This document shows, piece by piece, positions 24,848-32,915 of a stretch of DNA of 33,820 bases. The stretch's first letter is position 1; the number at the start of each line of letters is the position of its first letter. The notes under the pieces were generated by a model that worked only from the letters and a program-made list of their open reading frames with translations, was not told the origin of the DNA and did no database searches. Position numbers and translations under genes: made by a program. The DNA comes from Crocinitomicaceae bacterium (GTDB taxonomy: Bacteria > Bacteroidota > Bacteroidia > Flavobacteriales_D > Crocinitomicaceae): positions 1-33,820 of the forward strand of contig JAURNL010000065.1 in NCBI GenBank assembly GCA_030830205.1, written 5' to 3'.

Positions 24848-25371
24848 TCACTGGACTTTCCATGATTGCAGCTGTAGATGCTGCTAAGGGCATTGGTAAA
24901 AACAATGATTTAATGTGGAATTTACCTGCAGACATGCAGTTTTTTAAAGATACCACAAAGGGACATGTAGTTATCATGGGGCGAAAAAATTATGAATCGA
25001 TTCCAGAAAAATACAGACCACTACCCGGTAGAAAAAATGTAATTCTTAGCCGTCAAAAAGATTTCAATGCACCCGGATGCTCAGTGTACACTTCATTAGA
25101 AGACTGCCTCGCGAATTTAAATTTGGAACATGGACAGAAAGCTTTCATCATCGGTGGAGCTCAAATATATGCACTTGCGCTAGAGAGTAATCTTGTCCAA
25201 GAGATCTATCTAACCCACATCAAAAAAGTATATGGCGCAGATACTTTTTTCCCCAATATGGATGCCTCTAAATACATCAAAACGCGCATATTAGAACAAA
25301 CTGTAGATGCTAAGCACGAGGCTGCCTTTGAAGTTTATCATTACATTAAGAAGGATCTTAAAGAATCATGA
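24844..25371 (+). CDS. folA: Dihydrofolate reductase
   Basis: A 175-residue DHFR. The substrate-binding Asp30 lies in [12 protein letters not shown], followed by [38 protein letters not shown] and the late [17 protein letters not shown]. It reduces dihydrofolate with NADPH in the cytosol and completes the thymidylate cycle with ThyA. The ATG overlaps the thyA stop by 4 bases (ATGA), a coupled arrangement. An internal ATG at 24862 would lose the first strand, so 24844 is preferred. Its TGA shares TCATGA with the stop of the convergent rsmE gene. Confidence 0.96.
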   Translation: MITGLSMIAAVDAAKGIGKNNDLMWNLPADMQFFKDTTKGHVVIMGRKNYESIPEKYRPLPGRKNVILSRQKDFNAPGCSVYTSLEDCLANLNLEHGQKAFIIGGAQIYALALESNLVQEIYLTHIKKVYGADTFFPNMDASKYIKTRILEQTVDAKHEAAFEVYHYIKKDLKES

Positions 25372-26043
25372 AAGGAGTGCGGCTGTTGCCAATAATGCAG
25401 CTGTTTCAGTTCTCAGCCTAAATTCACTCATATGGACTGCCTGATAACCTGACTTCAGTGCTAATTCAATTTCTTGACTGGAGAAATCTCCTTCAGGTCC
25501 AATTAAAAAAGGATACTCCGTTTTTAAATTTTTCAAAGGAATTTTAGACCCTTCAGCACAATGTCCAAAATAAGCCCTTGGGTGTTTTTTAACAAAGTCT
25601 GCAAAAGGCTCTAGGGGTTCAATTTGAGGTAAGTAAAATCGCTTTGATTGTTTCATAGCCGCAATAGCAATTTTTTCGAGTCGATCCATATTCACATGCT
25701 TGCGTTCATTGTGATCACAAACTAAAAATGTTAGTTTGGATAGCCCAAGCTCGGTAGATTTCTCTAAAAACCACTCGATACGATCCATATTCTTGGTCGG
25801 CGCAATTGCAATATGTAATGTTGGGGTTGGTGCGTGTTGTACGATGGACTCAATTTCCAATAAACTGCGCTTGGGATGTGCATCTTTGAGCACAGCAACG
25901 GCATGCAAACCGATCCCATTCACTAATTCAATTCGAGCACCTTCCTTTAAACGCAATACGCGATTGCAGTGTTTAGACTCCTCTTCACTTAATTGATAGT
26001 GAGTGTGAGCTTCTTGTAGAGAGGGTGCAAAAAATATACTCAT
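25366..26043 (-). CDS. rsmE: 16S rRNA (uracil-1498-N3)-methyltransferase RsmE
   Basis: A 225-residue SPOUT methyltransferase. An N-terminal PUA-like part (HYQLSEEESKHCNRVLRLKEGARIEL, in parts) is followed by the knotted domain with APTKNMDRIEWFLEKSTELG, MKQSKRFYLP, the SAM loop IGPEGDFSSQEI near residue 182, and LRTETAALLATAAL at the C terminus. It methylates U1498 of 16S rRNA. The start overlaps the holA stop by 4 bases (ATGA). Confidence 0.95.
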   Translation of the reverse strand: MSIFFAPSLQEAHTHYQLSEEESKHCNRVLRLKEGARIELVNGIGLHAVAVLKDAHPKRSLLEIESIVQHAPTPTLHIAIAPTKNMDRIEWFLEKSTELGLSKLTFLVCDHNERKHVNMDRLEKIAIAAMKQSKRFYLPQIEPLEPFADFVKKHPRAYFGHCAEGSKIPLKNLKTEYPFLIGPEGDFSSQEIELALKSGYQAVHMSEFRLRTETAALLATAALLS

Positions 26044-27041
26044 GCGTAAAGAATTTGAAAAATCATCTCTTTGAGTAATGCTGCACTAGTCATTTGGCTA
26101 TTGCCTACTCCTTTTGCTTTGAGATCATATTGATGAAGCAATGCGATAATCACTGCAATTTTTTTGGGGTCATAAAATTGACGATTCGCAAGGAGCTCAC
26201 CTGCAACAAATGGATGCACACTGATACTACTTGCAATGCCCTCTCTGGTCTTATTAGGAGTAAAGTGCACTCTCATTAGCTGAGAGAAATACTTAAATAA
26301 GGCAGGAACAATGACCACTAACTCTCCAGCTTTCGGATTGTATTCAAAATATTGTACTATTTTGAACGCTTTATCTGTTTTTTTTTGAGCAACAGCATTA
26401 ACTAACTCAAATATGTTATAATCTTTAGAAATGCCAATATGTTGTTCAATGTGTTGCTCGGTAATCGCTGTATTTGCGCCCAAAACGATACGTAATTTTT
26501 CAATTTCATTGGTGATTCTCCCTAAATCAGCACCTAAAAATTCTGCTAAAAGCATGGTGGCTTTACCATTAATTTGTATACCGACACTTTTGACATATCT
26601 AGCAATCCAATCCGCAAGCTGATAGTCACGAATTTTATCCGATTTAAAAACAAGCCCATTTCTAGCAAAATTCTTGAGCAGTTTTTTTCGGGCATCAAAA
26701 GTTTTGTGTTTGTAGCATACCACAAAGATAGTCGTTGTGCTCGGGGCTTCTGTATAAGCCTCCAGTGCTTCTAATTGCTTAAAATCTTGAGCTTCTTTTA
26801 GTATAACCAAACGGCGTTCTGCCATCATCGGATAGGCCTTTAAATCACTTTGCAAAGCCAAAGAATCAGCATCTTTGCCATAAAGAATAGTTTGATTGAA
26901 ATCGCGCTCGTGTTCTTCAAGTACATTTTGCAGTAGCGCTTCAGTGATCAGATCAATGAAATAAGGTTCCTCACCATGTAAAAAATACAAGTGTGCAAAT
27001 TTCTTTGCTTGTATGTCTTTAATGATTAGGCTTGCGTCCAT
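26040..27041 (-). CDS. holA: DNA polymerase III subunit delta
   Basis: A 333-residue clamp-loader delta subunit. It opens with the family pattern HLYFLHGEEPYFIDLITEALL (in parts, 17-37), then LKAYPMMAERRLVILKEAQDF, LADWIARYVKSVGIQI, the domain II stretch LLAEFLGADLGRITNEIEKL, and NIFELVNAVAQKKTDKAF. Delta opens the beta sliding clamp. It overlaps the start region of the upstream pepT gene by 16 bases and couples to rsmE by ATGA, so pepT-holA-rsmE reads as one operon. Confidence 0.94.
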   Translation of the reverse strand: MDASLIIKDIQAKKFAHLYFLHGEEPYFIDLITEALLQNVLEEHERDFNQTILYGKDADSLALQSDLKAYPMMAERRLVILKEAQDFKQLEALEAYTEAPSTTTIFVVCYKHKTFDARKKLLKNFARNGLVFKSDKIRDYQLADWIARYVKSVGIQINGKATMLLAEFLGADLGRITNEIEKLRIVLGANTAITEQHIEQHIGISKDYNIFELVNAVAQKKTDKAFKIVQYFEYNPKAGELVVIVPALFKYFSQLMRVHFTPNKTREGIASSISVHPFVAGELLANRQFYDPKKIAVIIALLHQYDLKAKGVGNSQMTSAALLKEMIFQILYA

Positions 27042-28279
27042 GGATGGTTTTTCCAGATTTGAACCAGTTCTACTAAAGTATCAATTGCCTTTTCCATGTC
27101 TTGAACACTTACGTATTCCAATTTGGAATGAATGGCCATTTCACCTGTAAAAATATTCGGACAGGGTAATCCCATAAAAGAGAGTCGAGAACCATCAGTA
27201 CCACCCCGAATGATTGCTCGTTTAGGCTGTAATCCAGCATTACGCATGGCTTCTTCAGCATAAGCAGCAACGAATGGCACCTCTTTAAGTATTTCGTTCA
27301 TATTGCGGTATTGCTCTTGTACCTTTATGTCGTATTGCGCACCAGGATACGACGATACGACTTGCGCTGCAATTTGCTGTAATTTTTGAGGATATGATTC
27401 CAGGAGTTGGGTGTCATGATCTCTCAAAATTAACTGCACGGTTGCTTTTTCTAAACCTCCGTCTATAGCGGTAGGATGCACGAAGCCTTCGCGATGATCG
27501 GTAGTCTCGGGAGACCAATTTGTTTTTGGCAGCGCTGCTACAAATTCACTTGCTAGTTTAATGGCATTAACCATTTTACCCTTTGCGTAACCTGGATGGG
27601 CACTAACACCGTGAAATGTGACAGTTGCAGCATCTGCTGAAAACGTTTCATCTTCGATATCTCCTAATGGACCTCCATCTAATGTATAACCAAAGTGGGC
27701 ATTGAGTTTGACCATATCTAGTTGCTCCACACCTCGCCCTACTTCTTCGTCAGGTGTAAATAATATGCGGATTGGTCCATGAGGAATTTCCGGATGCTGT
27801 ATAAGGTAGCTTGCTAGTTCCATGATGATGGCAACGCCTGCTTTATCATCAGCCCCTAATAACGTTTTTCCACTTGCTGTAATGAGATCATCTCCAATTT
27901 TTTGAAGCAAGTAAGGATGGTCTTCGGTGCGCAAAATCAGGCTTGGATCGTCTGGAAATACTATTGGAGCTCCCGAATATTTTTTGTGTAAAATTGGTTT
28001 GACATCGGTTCCGCTACAATCAGGCGCGGTGTCCATGTGACTACAAAAACAAATTGTCGGTAATGATTGTGAAACATTTGAAGGAATCGTAGCAAAAACA
28101 TAGGACCATTCATCTATTTCGACGTCTTGAAGCCCTAATGCTTTTAGTTCTTCAAATAAGATCATAGCGAGGTCTCGTTGTTTGGTACTTGATGGAAAAG
28201 TACTAGAATTGGGATCTGAAGTAGTGTCTATTTGCACGTAACGCATGAAACGTTCCGCTACACGATATCGGTTTGACAT
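27026..28279 (-). CDS. pepT: Peptidase T (tripeptide aminopeptidase)
   Basis: A 417-residue M20 metallopeptidase. Zinc ligands and catalytic residues match PepT: His81 and Asp83 (CFCSHMDTAPD), the bridging Asp144 (LLGADDKAG), and the catalytic Glu178-Glu179 pair (FTPDEEVGRG). TLDGGPLGDIEDETF and HPGYAKGKMVNAIK are characteristic. It releases the N-terminal residue from tripeptides in the cytosol. It begins the pepT-holA-rsmE cluster and lies 42 bases downstream of the SirB1-like gene. Confidence 0.96.
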   Translation of the reverse strand: MSNRYRVAERFMRYVQIDTTSDPNSSTFPSSTKQRDLAMILFEELKALGLQDVEIDEWSYVFATIPSNVSQSLPTICFCSHMDTAPDCSGTDVKPILHKKYSGAPIVFPDDPSLILRTEDHPYLLQKIGDDLITASGKTLLGADDKAGVAIIMELASYLIQHPEIPHGPIRILFTPDEEVGRGVEQLDMVKLNAHFGYTLDGGPLGDIEDETFSADAATVTFHGVSAHPGYAKGKMVNAIKLASEFVAALPKTNWSPETTDHREGFVHPTAIDGGLEKATVQLILRDHDTQLLESYPQKLQQIAAQVVSSYPGAQYDIKVQEQYRNMNEILKEVPFVAAYAEEAMRNAGLQPKRAIIRGGTDGSRLSFMGLPCPNIFTGEMAIHSKLEYVSVQDMEKAIDTLVELVQIWKNHPWTQA

Positions 28280-28321
28280 GAAAATATTTTATTCAAAAAT
28301 ACGAAGAAAAGCGCAATTGAA

Positions 28322-29197
28322 TCAAGGTATCATGCTCCGTAAAGCTTGCAATTCGGCAACTTTCTGAATAGATCCTACTTGCTGAAATGCATAAATAAGA
28401 TTCGATAACATACGTTTGAGAATGGCAGAATTTGAACAAGGCTCAAAATGACTTCGATCTGGTTGCTGATGAATGCCTTTAATGAATTCTTTAATTTCAT
28501 TTGCATCGAAAATACTTCCTTTTGCAAATGCATTGATATAAAATAAAACGCCATAGTCATCTTCCTGCTTGAGGCCTAAAGAGGAGTGTTTGCTGTCCAT
28601 GTAGGCCAACACAAAATGATTTGGCAAATTGACACCGTAAATAGGTAAATCCAAAGACTGAGCAATGATGCTGTAAATAATGCACAAGCTCAATGGGTTG
28701 CCTTTGCGGCTTTCAAGAACGTTATTGATATATGAATGCGCTGGAGTGTGATAATGCTGGCTATCGCCTCTAAATCGATGCATTCCAAAGAAAATACGAT
28801 TGAAAATTTTAACTTGTTCGAAAGCCGTTTGATGATCGTTAAGTTCTAACCAAATGTCGCGTCGAATGGCATGAATACGCTCATGTAACTGTGCTTCATC
28901 TAATCCTGGAAATTGATATTTGGCAATAATAATTGCCCCTTCAAGAAGATCTTTATCTGGAGAACAAAGCCATGCTGAAAGTTGGCTTTTTACATTTTCA
29001 TATTGAATATCATGGATAAGATTTTCTACACGATCTTGGAACAACAAACCATAATAATCTTGCTCCCACGATTGCTCCAACAACGGTAAAACTTGTGAGC
29101 CAAATTTCATGAGTTCATCTCGCACTTGTTGAAAAACCGATTCATCGGGGTCATCAATGAGGCGAACTAAGGCATGTATCGTTGTCTGTGCATCCAT
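28322..29197 (-). CDS. Transglutaminase-like protein, SirB1 family
   Basis: A 291-residue protein. The N-terminal half is helical (IHALVRLIDDPDESVFQQVRDEL, in parts). The central domain has the SirB1/transglutaminase-like pattern FFGMHRFRGDSQHYHTP, VLESRKGNPLSLCIIYSIIAQSL with the possible nucleophile Cys, and the downstream His in LPNHFVLAYMD. The biochemical role of the family is not settled. Three in-frame ATGs and a TTG up to 29242 lie upstream, but MDAQTTIHALVRLIDDPDE at 29197 matches where the family usually starts. Confidence 0.85.
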   Translation of the reverse strand: MDAQTTIHALVRLIDDPDESVFQQVRDELMKFGSQVLPLLEQSWEQDYYGLLFQDRVENLIHDIQYENVKSQLSAWLCSPDKDLLEGAIIIAKYQFPGLDEAQLHERIHAIRRDIWLELNDHQTAFEQVKIFNRIFFGMHRFRGDSQHYHTPAHSYINNVLESRKGNPLSLCIIYSIIAQSLDLPIYGVNLPNHFVLAYMDSKHSSLGLKQEDDYGVLFYINAFAKGSIFDANEIKEFIKGIHQQPDRSHFEPCSNSAILKRMLSNLIYAFQQVGSIQKVAELQALRSMIP

Positions 29198-29294
29198 TGG
29201 AGACAAAAATAGAGGCTGCATACACATTGATAGCAGAGACAAAATATCTTTTTCAATAGCCTTGTGTTAATTGAATGAAACCTTTTGAGGAATA

Positions 29295-29325
29295 TTGCGT
29301 TTACACACTATCCAAATTAACTTTG
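29295..29325 (+). promoter_or_regulatory. Consensus promoter with no gene behind it
   Basis: TTG (29295-29297), a 20-base spacer and TAACTTTG (29318-29325), a perfect TAnnTTTG. It points right into a terminator 17 bases away and away from both flanking genes' sense strand. On the minus strand the overlapping TTAATTTG is a weaker match that could serve the SirB1-like gene. Confidence 0.5.
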
Positions 29326-29342
29326 CTACAGGTTGATTTCAA

Positions 29343-29372
29343 GAGGCTCCCTCAGTTGAGCCTCTTTTTTTT
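29343..29372 (+). terminator. Orphan rho-independent terminator
   Basis: GAGGCTC (29343-29349) and GAGCCTC (29358-29364) form a perfect 7-bp stem with an 8-base loop, followed by eight T (29365-29372). It works only on the plus strand, yet both flanking genes are on the minus strand. It would end a transcript from the promoter just upstream after roughly 40 bases. Confidence 0.8.
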
Positions 29373-29394
29373 GATAAAGCTTTAGCGAATTAGA

Positions 29395-30342
29395 CTAATG
29401 AAAACGTAAAAAATCACGGACTAAATAGGAGAGGGCTTTGCCTACAACTATTTCTTCTTGATTACTGTTTGGCGCTGCCTCAGTAAGATGTAAATACGCA
29501 ATTTGAGGATGAATTTGTTGCATCTTTATGAGTAGTGTTCGAATTTGATCAAGTGACCATCCCGATGGACTCAATGCTGAACTTGGCATCATTGCAATGG
29601 CATCCATGTCAATTTCTATGCCTACTGCATGATGTTGATGCTGTATAAAACCCAAAACGTCGTCAGTCAATTGATGTGGACCTTCTAAATAATCTTCATA
29701 AAATCTATATCTAATCTCTGGGCGTTCTAATTGTAAACGGATCCACTCATTATTGAAAGCTTCATGTAATCCAAAAACACCATAATTCATCAATAAATTT
29801 TCTTGTAAAGCAAAAGAAAAGGAGTTGCCGCTATGCCTTTTCTCTGTTGGACGCAAATCTGCATGAGCATCTATATTGACTACACTGAGTTTCCCAAACG
29901 AAGCAGCCCATCTCATGAGAGGAAGTGCATTGTTATGACCGCCTCCAACAACTATTGGAATTTGCCCCTGTTTGATATAATCTTTTAAAATTGTTAAGAG
30001 AAGTGTATCAAGTTCCTCCACTAGAGCTGAAGCATCGGATGGATTTACAGCTTTTGAACGTTGCTCAATTACACCCAAAAAGGCCAAGTTTTCAATTGAT
30101 GAGCCTTTATAATATTGCGAATTTAAAAAGACCTTTAAAAAAGCGTTGAATGCATTTTCGCTTCCTGTTCTACCAAGATTAGCCTGAGGACCAACATTTT
30201 CATTGACTCCGATTAAAACAAATTTCGCAGACCCTAAATTTTGATTCTGCAAATGCTGGCCAACCCTAATTTCTCCATCCCTTGCTTGAAGATGATTTGA
30301 ATACGTTAGGGTATTAAAAAGTTGAAATTCGAACGCACTCAT
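29395..30342 (-). CDS. Arginase/formimidoylglutamase-family hydrolase
   Basis: A 315-residue ureohydrolase-fold protein. The binuclear manganese ligands are present: His in VVGGGHNNA, Asp-His-Asp in VNIDAHADLRP, and the Asp pair in IEIDMDAIAMMP. HLTEAAP near the C terminus supplies the usual Glu. The canonical SxDxDxxDP is changed to EIDMDAIAMMP, so the second motif lacks the later Asp-Pro. This drift, and GGGHNNALPLMRWA, are typical of the formimidoylglutamase-like branch in Bacteroidota; no other histidine-degradation genes are nearby, so the substrate is uncertain. Its start overlaps the thioesterase stop by 4 bases (ATGA). Confidence 0.87.
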   Translation of the reverse strand: MSAFEFQLFNTLTYSNHLQARDGEIRVGQHLQNQNLGSAKFVLIGVNENVGPQANLGRTGSENAFNAFLKVFLNSQYYKGSSIENLAFLGVIEQRSKAVNPSDASALVEELDTLLLTILKDYIKQGQIPIVVGGGHNNALPLMRWAASFGKLSVVNIDAHADLRPTEKRHSGNSFSFALQENLLMNYGVFGLHEAFNNEWIRLQLERPEIRYRFYEDYLEGPHQLTDDVLGFIQHQHHAVGIEIDMDAIAMMPSSALSPSGWSLDQIRTLLIKMQQIHPQIAYLHLTEAAPNSNQEEIVVGKALSYLVRDFLRFH

Positions 30343-30788
30343 TTTTTGTGGATTAGGTTTTCTAAAATATCACTTGGAATCGGAATTGGCTTCTGAGTGC
30401 TTGCACGGATAAAAACCAATAAAGTATGGGCTTCATTGAGTAGAACACCATCTTCATTATATGTACAATAGTTGAACCCAATGCGAACGCCTTCAAGTTG
30501 TGTGATTCGCGTATGAATAGTTAAAAGATCATCGTATTTGGCGGGCTGGTGATAAGTGATTTCAAATTTTTTAACAGGTAAGAGAATGCCAGATTGCTCC
30601 AAGGACTTGTAGGAAATATTGCAATTCCTGAGTGCCTCAACCCTTGCGACCTCAAAATAACTGGCATAATTGCCGTAATAACAATAGCCCATTTGGTCCG
30701 TTTCTGCATACCGAACCCTAATCTTTGTTGAAAACTCTAATTCTGGTAAATCTCTACTTTGATTCATTTTTAAAATTTTATCCACCAT
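30339..30788 (-). CDS. Acyl-CoA thioesterase, hotdog fold (YbgC/4HBT-like)
   Basis: A 149-residue single hotdog domain. IRVRYAETDQMGYCYYGNYASYFEVARVEALR (in parts, from about residue 23) is the 4-hydroxybenzoyl-CoA thioesterase-like signature with the catalytic Asp in ETDQMG, and FEITYHQPAKYDDLLTI follows. It hydrolyses acyl-CoA thioesters, with chain preference unknown. A second ATG 7 codons in (30767) is an equally good start. It is divergent from dnaA, 218 bases away, and heads the two-gene unit with the arginase-family gene. Confidence 0.93.
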   Translation of the reverse strand: MVDKILKMNQSRDLPELEFSTKIRVRYAETDQMGYCYYGNYASYFEVARVEALRNCNISYKSLEQSGILLPVKKFEITYHQPAKYDDLLTIHTRITQLEGVRIGFNYCTYNEDGVLLNEAHTLLVFIRASTQKPIPIPSDILENLIHKK

Positions 30789-31006
30789 AACTTGTGGTAT
30801 CGACTTAGCTATCGTAAATTTATCAAGCTCTGGGGAATTATTTAAATATTAAATCTTTTTTACTGACATGTATTTTTTTTTTAAAAATCAATACCTCTGA
30901 GACTTTTTTTTAAACTTTTTTATGTGAATATTTGTTCTCTCATTATTTCAACCAAATTTCGTGATCTCACGGATATTTACAAACAACGAGAACAACCTAC
31001 TAAACT
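30789..31006. promoter_or_regulatory. dnaA upstream region, AT-rich
   Basis: 218 very AT-rich bases with poly-T runs at 30872-30882 and 30904-30911. AATATTTG (30927-30934) is a weak -7 candidate for dnaA. TTGTTCTC (30932-30939) and GAGAACAA (30988-30995) form an 8-bp inverted repeat with 48 bases between. A near-DnaA box, TTATCCACC, lies at 30778-30786 and a poorer one, ATATTCACA, on the minus strand near 30923-30931. This is too little to call an origin. Confidence 0.4.
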
Positions 31007-32437
31007 ATGAACACAAGTCACGAAAGTGCATGGGAGTCCTGCTTAAAAGTTATCAAAGATAATATTTCTCTTCAGGCCTTTAAAACTTGGTTTGAGCCTA
31101 TCATTCCCGTCAAATTAGATGGGCCAGTGCTCACAATCCAAGTGCCTTCTCACTTTTTTTATGAATGGCTTGAACAACATTATATTACCCTTCTACGCAA
31201 AGTCATCAAAAAAGAACTAGGCCAAGAAGGAACCTTAGAATACAGTATCGTGATGGAGAATAATACCCAATCACGCAGCCCATACACGGTTAAATTACCT
31301 ACCAACAATTCAAGTAGTCTCAAAAATGCGCCCGTCAACATGCCTATAAATGTTGATGAAAAGCAAATTCGAAACCCCTTTGTTATCCCAGGGCTTAAGA
31401 AAGTAAATATTGAGTCTAACCTCATTCCTAATTTCACTTTTGAAAACTTCATTGAAGGAGAATGCAACCGCCTTGCAAGAGCTTCTGGTTTTGCAGTTGC
31501 CAACAAACCAGGAGGCACCGCGTTCAATCCTTTACTTTTATACGGTGGTGTTGGCTTAGGTAAAACACACTTGGCTCATGCCATTGGTATCTCCATCAAA
31601 GAGCGTTTTCCAAATAAAACAGTATTGTACGTTCAATCAGAAAAGTTTGCCCATCAATTCATTGATGCAATCAAAAATCAAACTACAAATGATTTCGTGC
31701 ATTTTTACCAAATGATTGACGTGCTCATCATTGATGACGTACAATTCTTTGCAGGCAAAGAACGAACACAAGATGTATTCTTTAGCATTTTCAATCATTT
31801 ACATCAAAATGGCAAGCAAATTGTCTTAACTTCCGACAAAGCCCCTGTAGAAATGCAAGGAATGGAACAACGATTGCTTTCACGTTTTAAGTGGGGGCTA
31901 TCTGCAGACCTCGGAACGCCAGACCTCGAAACACGAATCGCTATTCTCGAAAAGAAAATGTACGGTAGTGGAATAGAATTACCAAGAGAGGTTGTAGAAT
32001 ACCTTGCCTACTCCATCAATACAAACGTCAGAGAAATTGAAGGAGCCCTCAATACGCTTCTTGCTCAAGCATCACTGAATAAAAAAGCTATCACATTAGA
32101 TCTAGCCAAGCAAATGGTAGACAAATTTGTACGTAGCACCGCACGCGAAGTTTCTATTGAGTATATCCAAAAAGTGGTTTGTGACTATTTTGATCTTCCT
32201 ATCGAAATGTTGAAATCCAAGACTCGCAAGCGCGAGGTAGTTCAAGCTCGTCAGATTTCTATGTATTTCTCCAAAAAAATGACCAAGTCGTCATTGGCAA
32301 GCATTGGAGCACACTGTGGTGGAAAGGATCATGCTACAGTATTACATGCGTGTAGAACTGTTGTGAACCTTTCAGAAACGGATAAACAATTCCGTCACTA
32401 TCTAGAAGAACTAGAAAAGAAACTGACTATTCAATAA
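31007..32437 (+). CDS. dnaA: Chromosomal replication initiator DnaA
   Basis: A 476-residue DnaA. Domain I (SAWESCLKVIKDNISLQAFKTWFEPI, in parts) is followed by a linker to about residue 135, then the AAA+ core with Walker A GGVGLGKT at 180-187 and Walker B VLIIDDVQFF with Asp243-Asp244, sensor II around NTNVREIEGALN, and domain IV with the DNA-binding signature IGAHCGGKDHATVLHA near 440-455. It unwinds the origin and regulates its own gene through DnaA boxes. The phosphatase gene starts 7 bases after its stop. Confidence 0.98.
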   Translation: MNTSHESAWESCLKVIKDNISLQAFKTWFEPIIPVKLDGPVLTIQVPSHFFYEWLEQHYITLLRKVIKKELGQEGTLEYSIVMENNTQSRSPYTVKLPTNNSSSLKNAPVNMPINVDEKQIRNPFVIPGLKKVNIESNLIPNFTFENFIEGECNRLARASGFAVANKPGGTAFNPLLLYGGVGLGKTHLAHAIGISIKERFPNKTVLYVQSEKFAHQFIDAIKNQTTNDFVHFYQMIDVLIIDDVQFFAGKERTQDVFFSIFNHLHQNGKQIVLTSDKAPVEMQGMEQRLLSRFKWGLSADLGTPDLETRIAILEKKMYGSGIELPREVVEYLAYSINTNVREIEGALNTLLAQASLNKKAITLDLAKQMVDKFVRSTAREVSIEYIQKVVCDYFDLPIEMLKSKTRKREVVQARQISMYFSKKMTKSSLASIGAHCGGKDHATVLHACRTVVNLSETDKQFRHYLEELEKKLTIQ

Positions 32438-32444
32438 TTTTCTA

Positions 32445-32915
32445 TTGACCAAACGAATTCTTATGGTTTGCCTCGGCAACATTTGCCGATCACCAATCGC
32501 AGATGGTCTACTATTGCGTAAAATAAAAGAATTAAAACTAGATGCGGTTGTAGATTCTGCAGGCACAGCTAACTACCATGTTGGAAAAGCGCCAGACTTT
32601 CGTATGATTCAAACGGCTGCAAAACATGGCACGCGAATAGATTTTCTTCGAGCAAGGCAGTTTTTAAAAACGGACTTCGCTAATTTTGACCATATCTTGG
32701 TGATGGATCAATCCAACTATAGAAATGTAATCAAACTTGCTCCAAACAAACTAGCTGAAAAAAAAGTAGATTTTTTTCTAGATTATTTATACCCCAATCA
32801 ACAACTAGAGGTGCCTGATCCCTATTACGGGACACAGCAAGATTTCGAAGAAGTTTATCATTTAGTTGACAAAGCGACAGACGCCCTTATTCAAAAATTA
32901 TTTCATGAGCATTAA
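32445..32915 (+). CDS. Low-molecular-weight protein-tyrosine phosphatase, TTG start
   Basis: A 156-residue phosphatase. The P-loop CLGNICRSP carries the nucleophile Cys9 and Arg15, and the general acid Asp125 is in VPDPYYG. It removes phosphate from tyrosine, possibly on polysaccharide-export kinases; the target is inferred. The only start that keeps the first strand is TTG at 32445 (TKRILMVCLGN); the next ATG, at 32463, would begin inside the P-loop strand. It follows dnaA by 7 bases and overlaps the methylase gene by 11. Confidence 0.94.
   Translation: MTKRILMVCLGNICRSPIADGLLLRKIKELKLDAVVDSAGTANYHVGKAPDFRMIQTAAKHGTRIDFLRARQFLKTDFANFDHILVMDQSNYRNVIKLAPNKLAEKKVDFFLDYLYPNQQLEVPDPYYGTQQDFEEVYHLVDKATDALIQKLFHEH

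Noticed and set aside
30789-31006. Replication origin upstream of dnaA
   Set aside because: Only one near-DnaA box (TTATCCACC) and one poorer match were found, with no cluster, and the orientation of the rRNA operon at the right edge argues against it.
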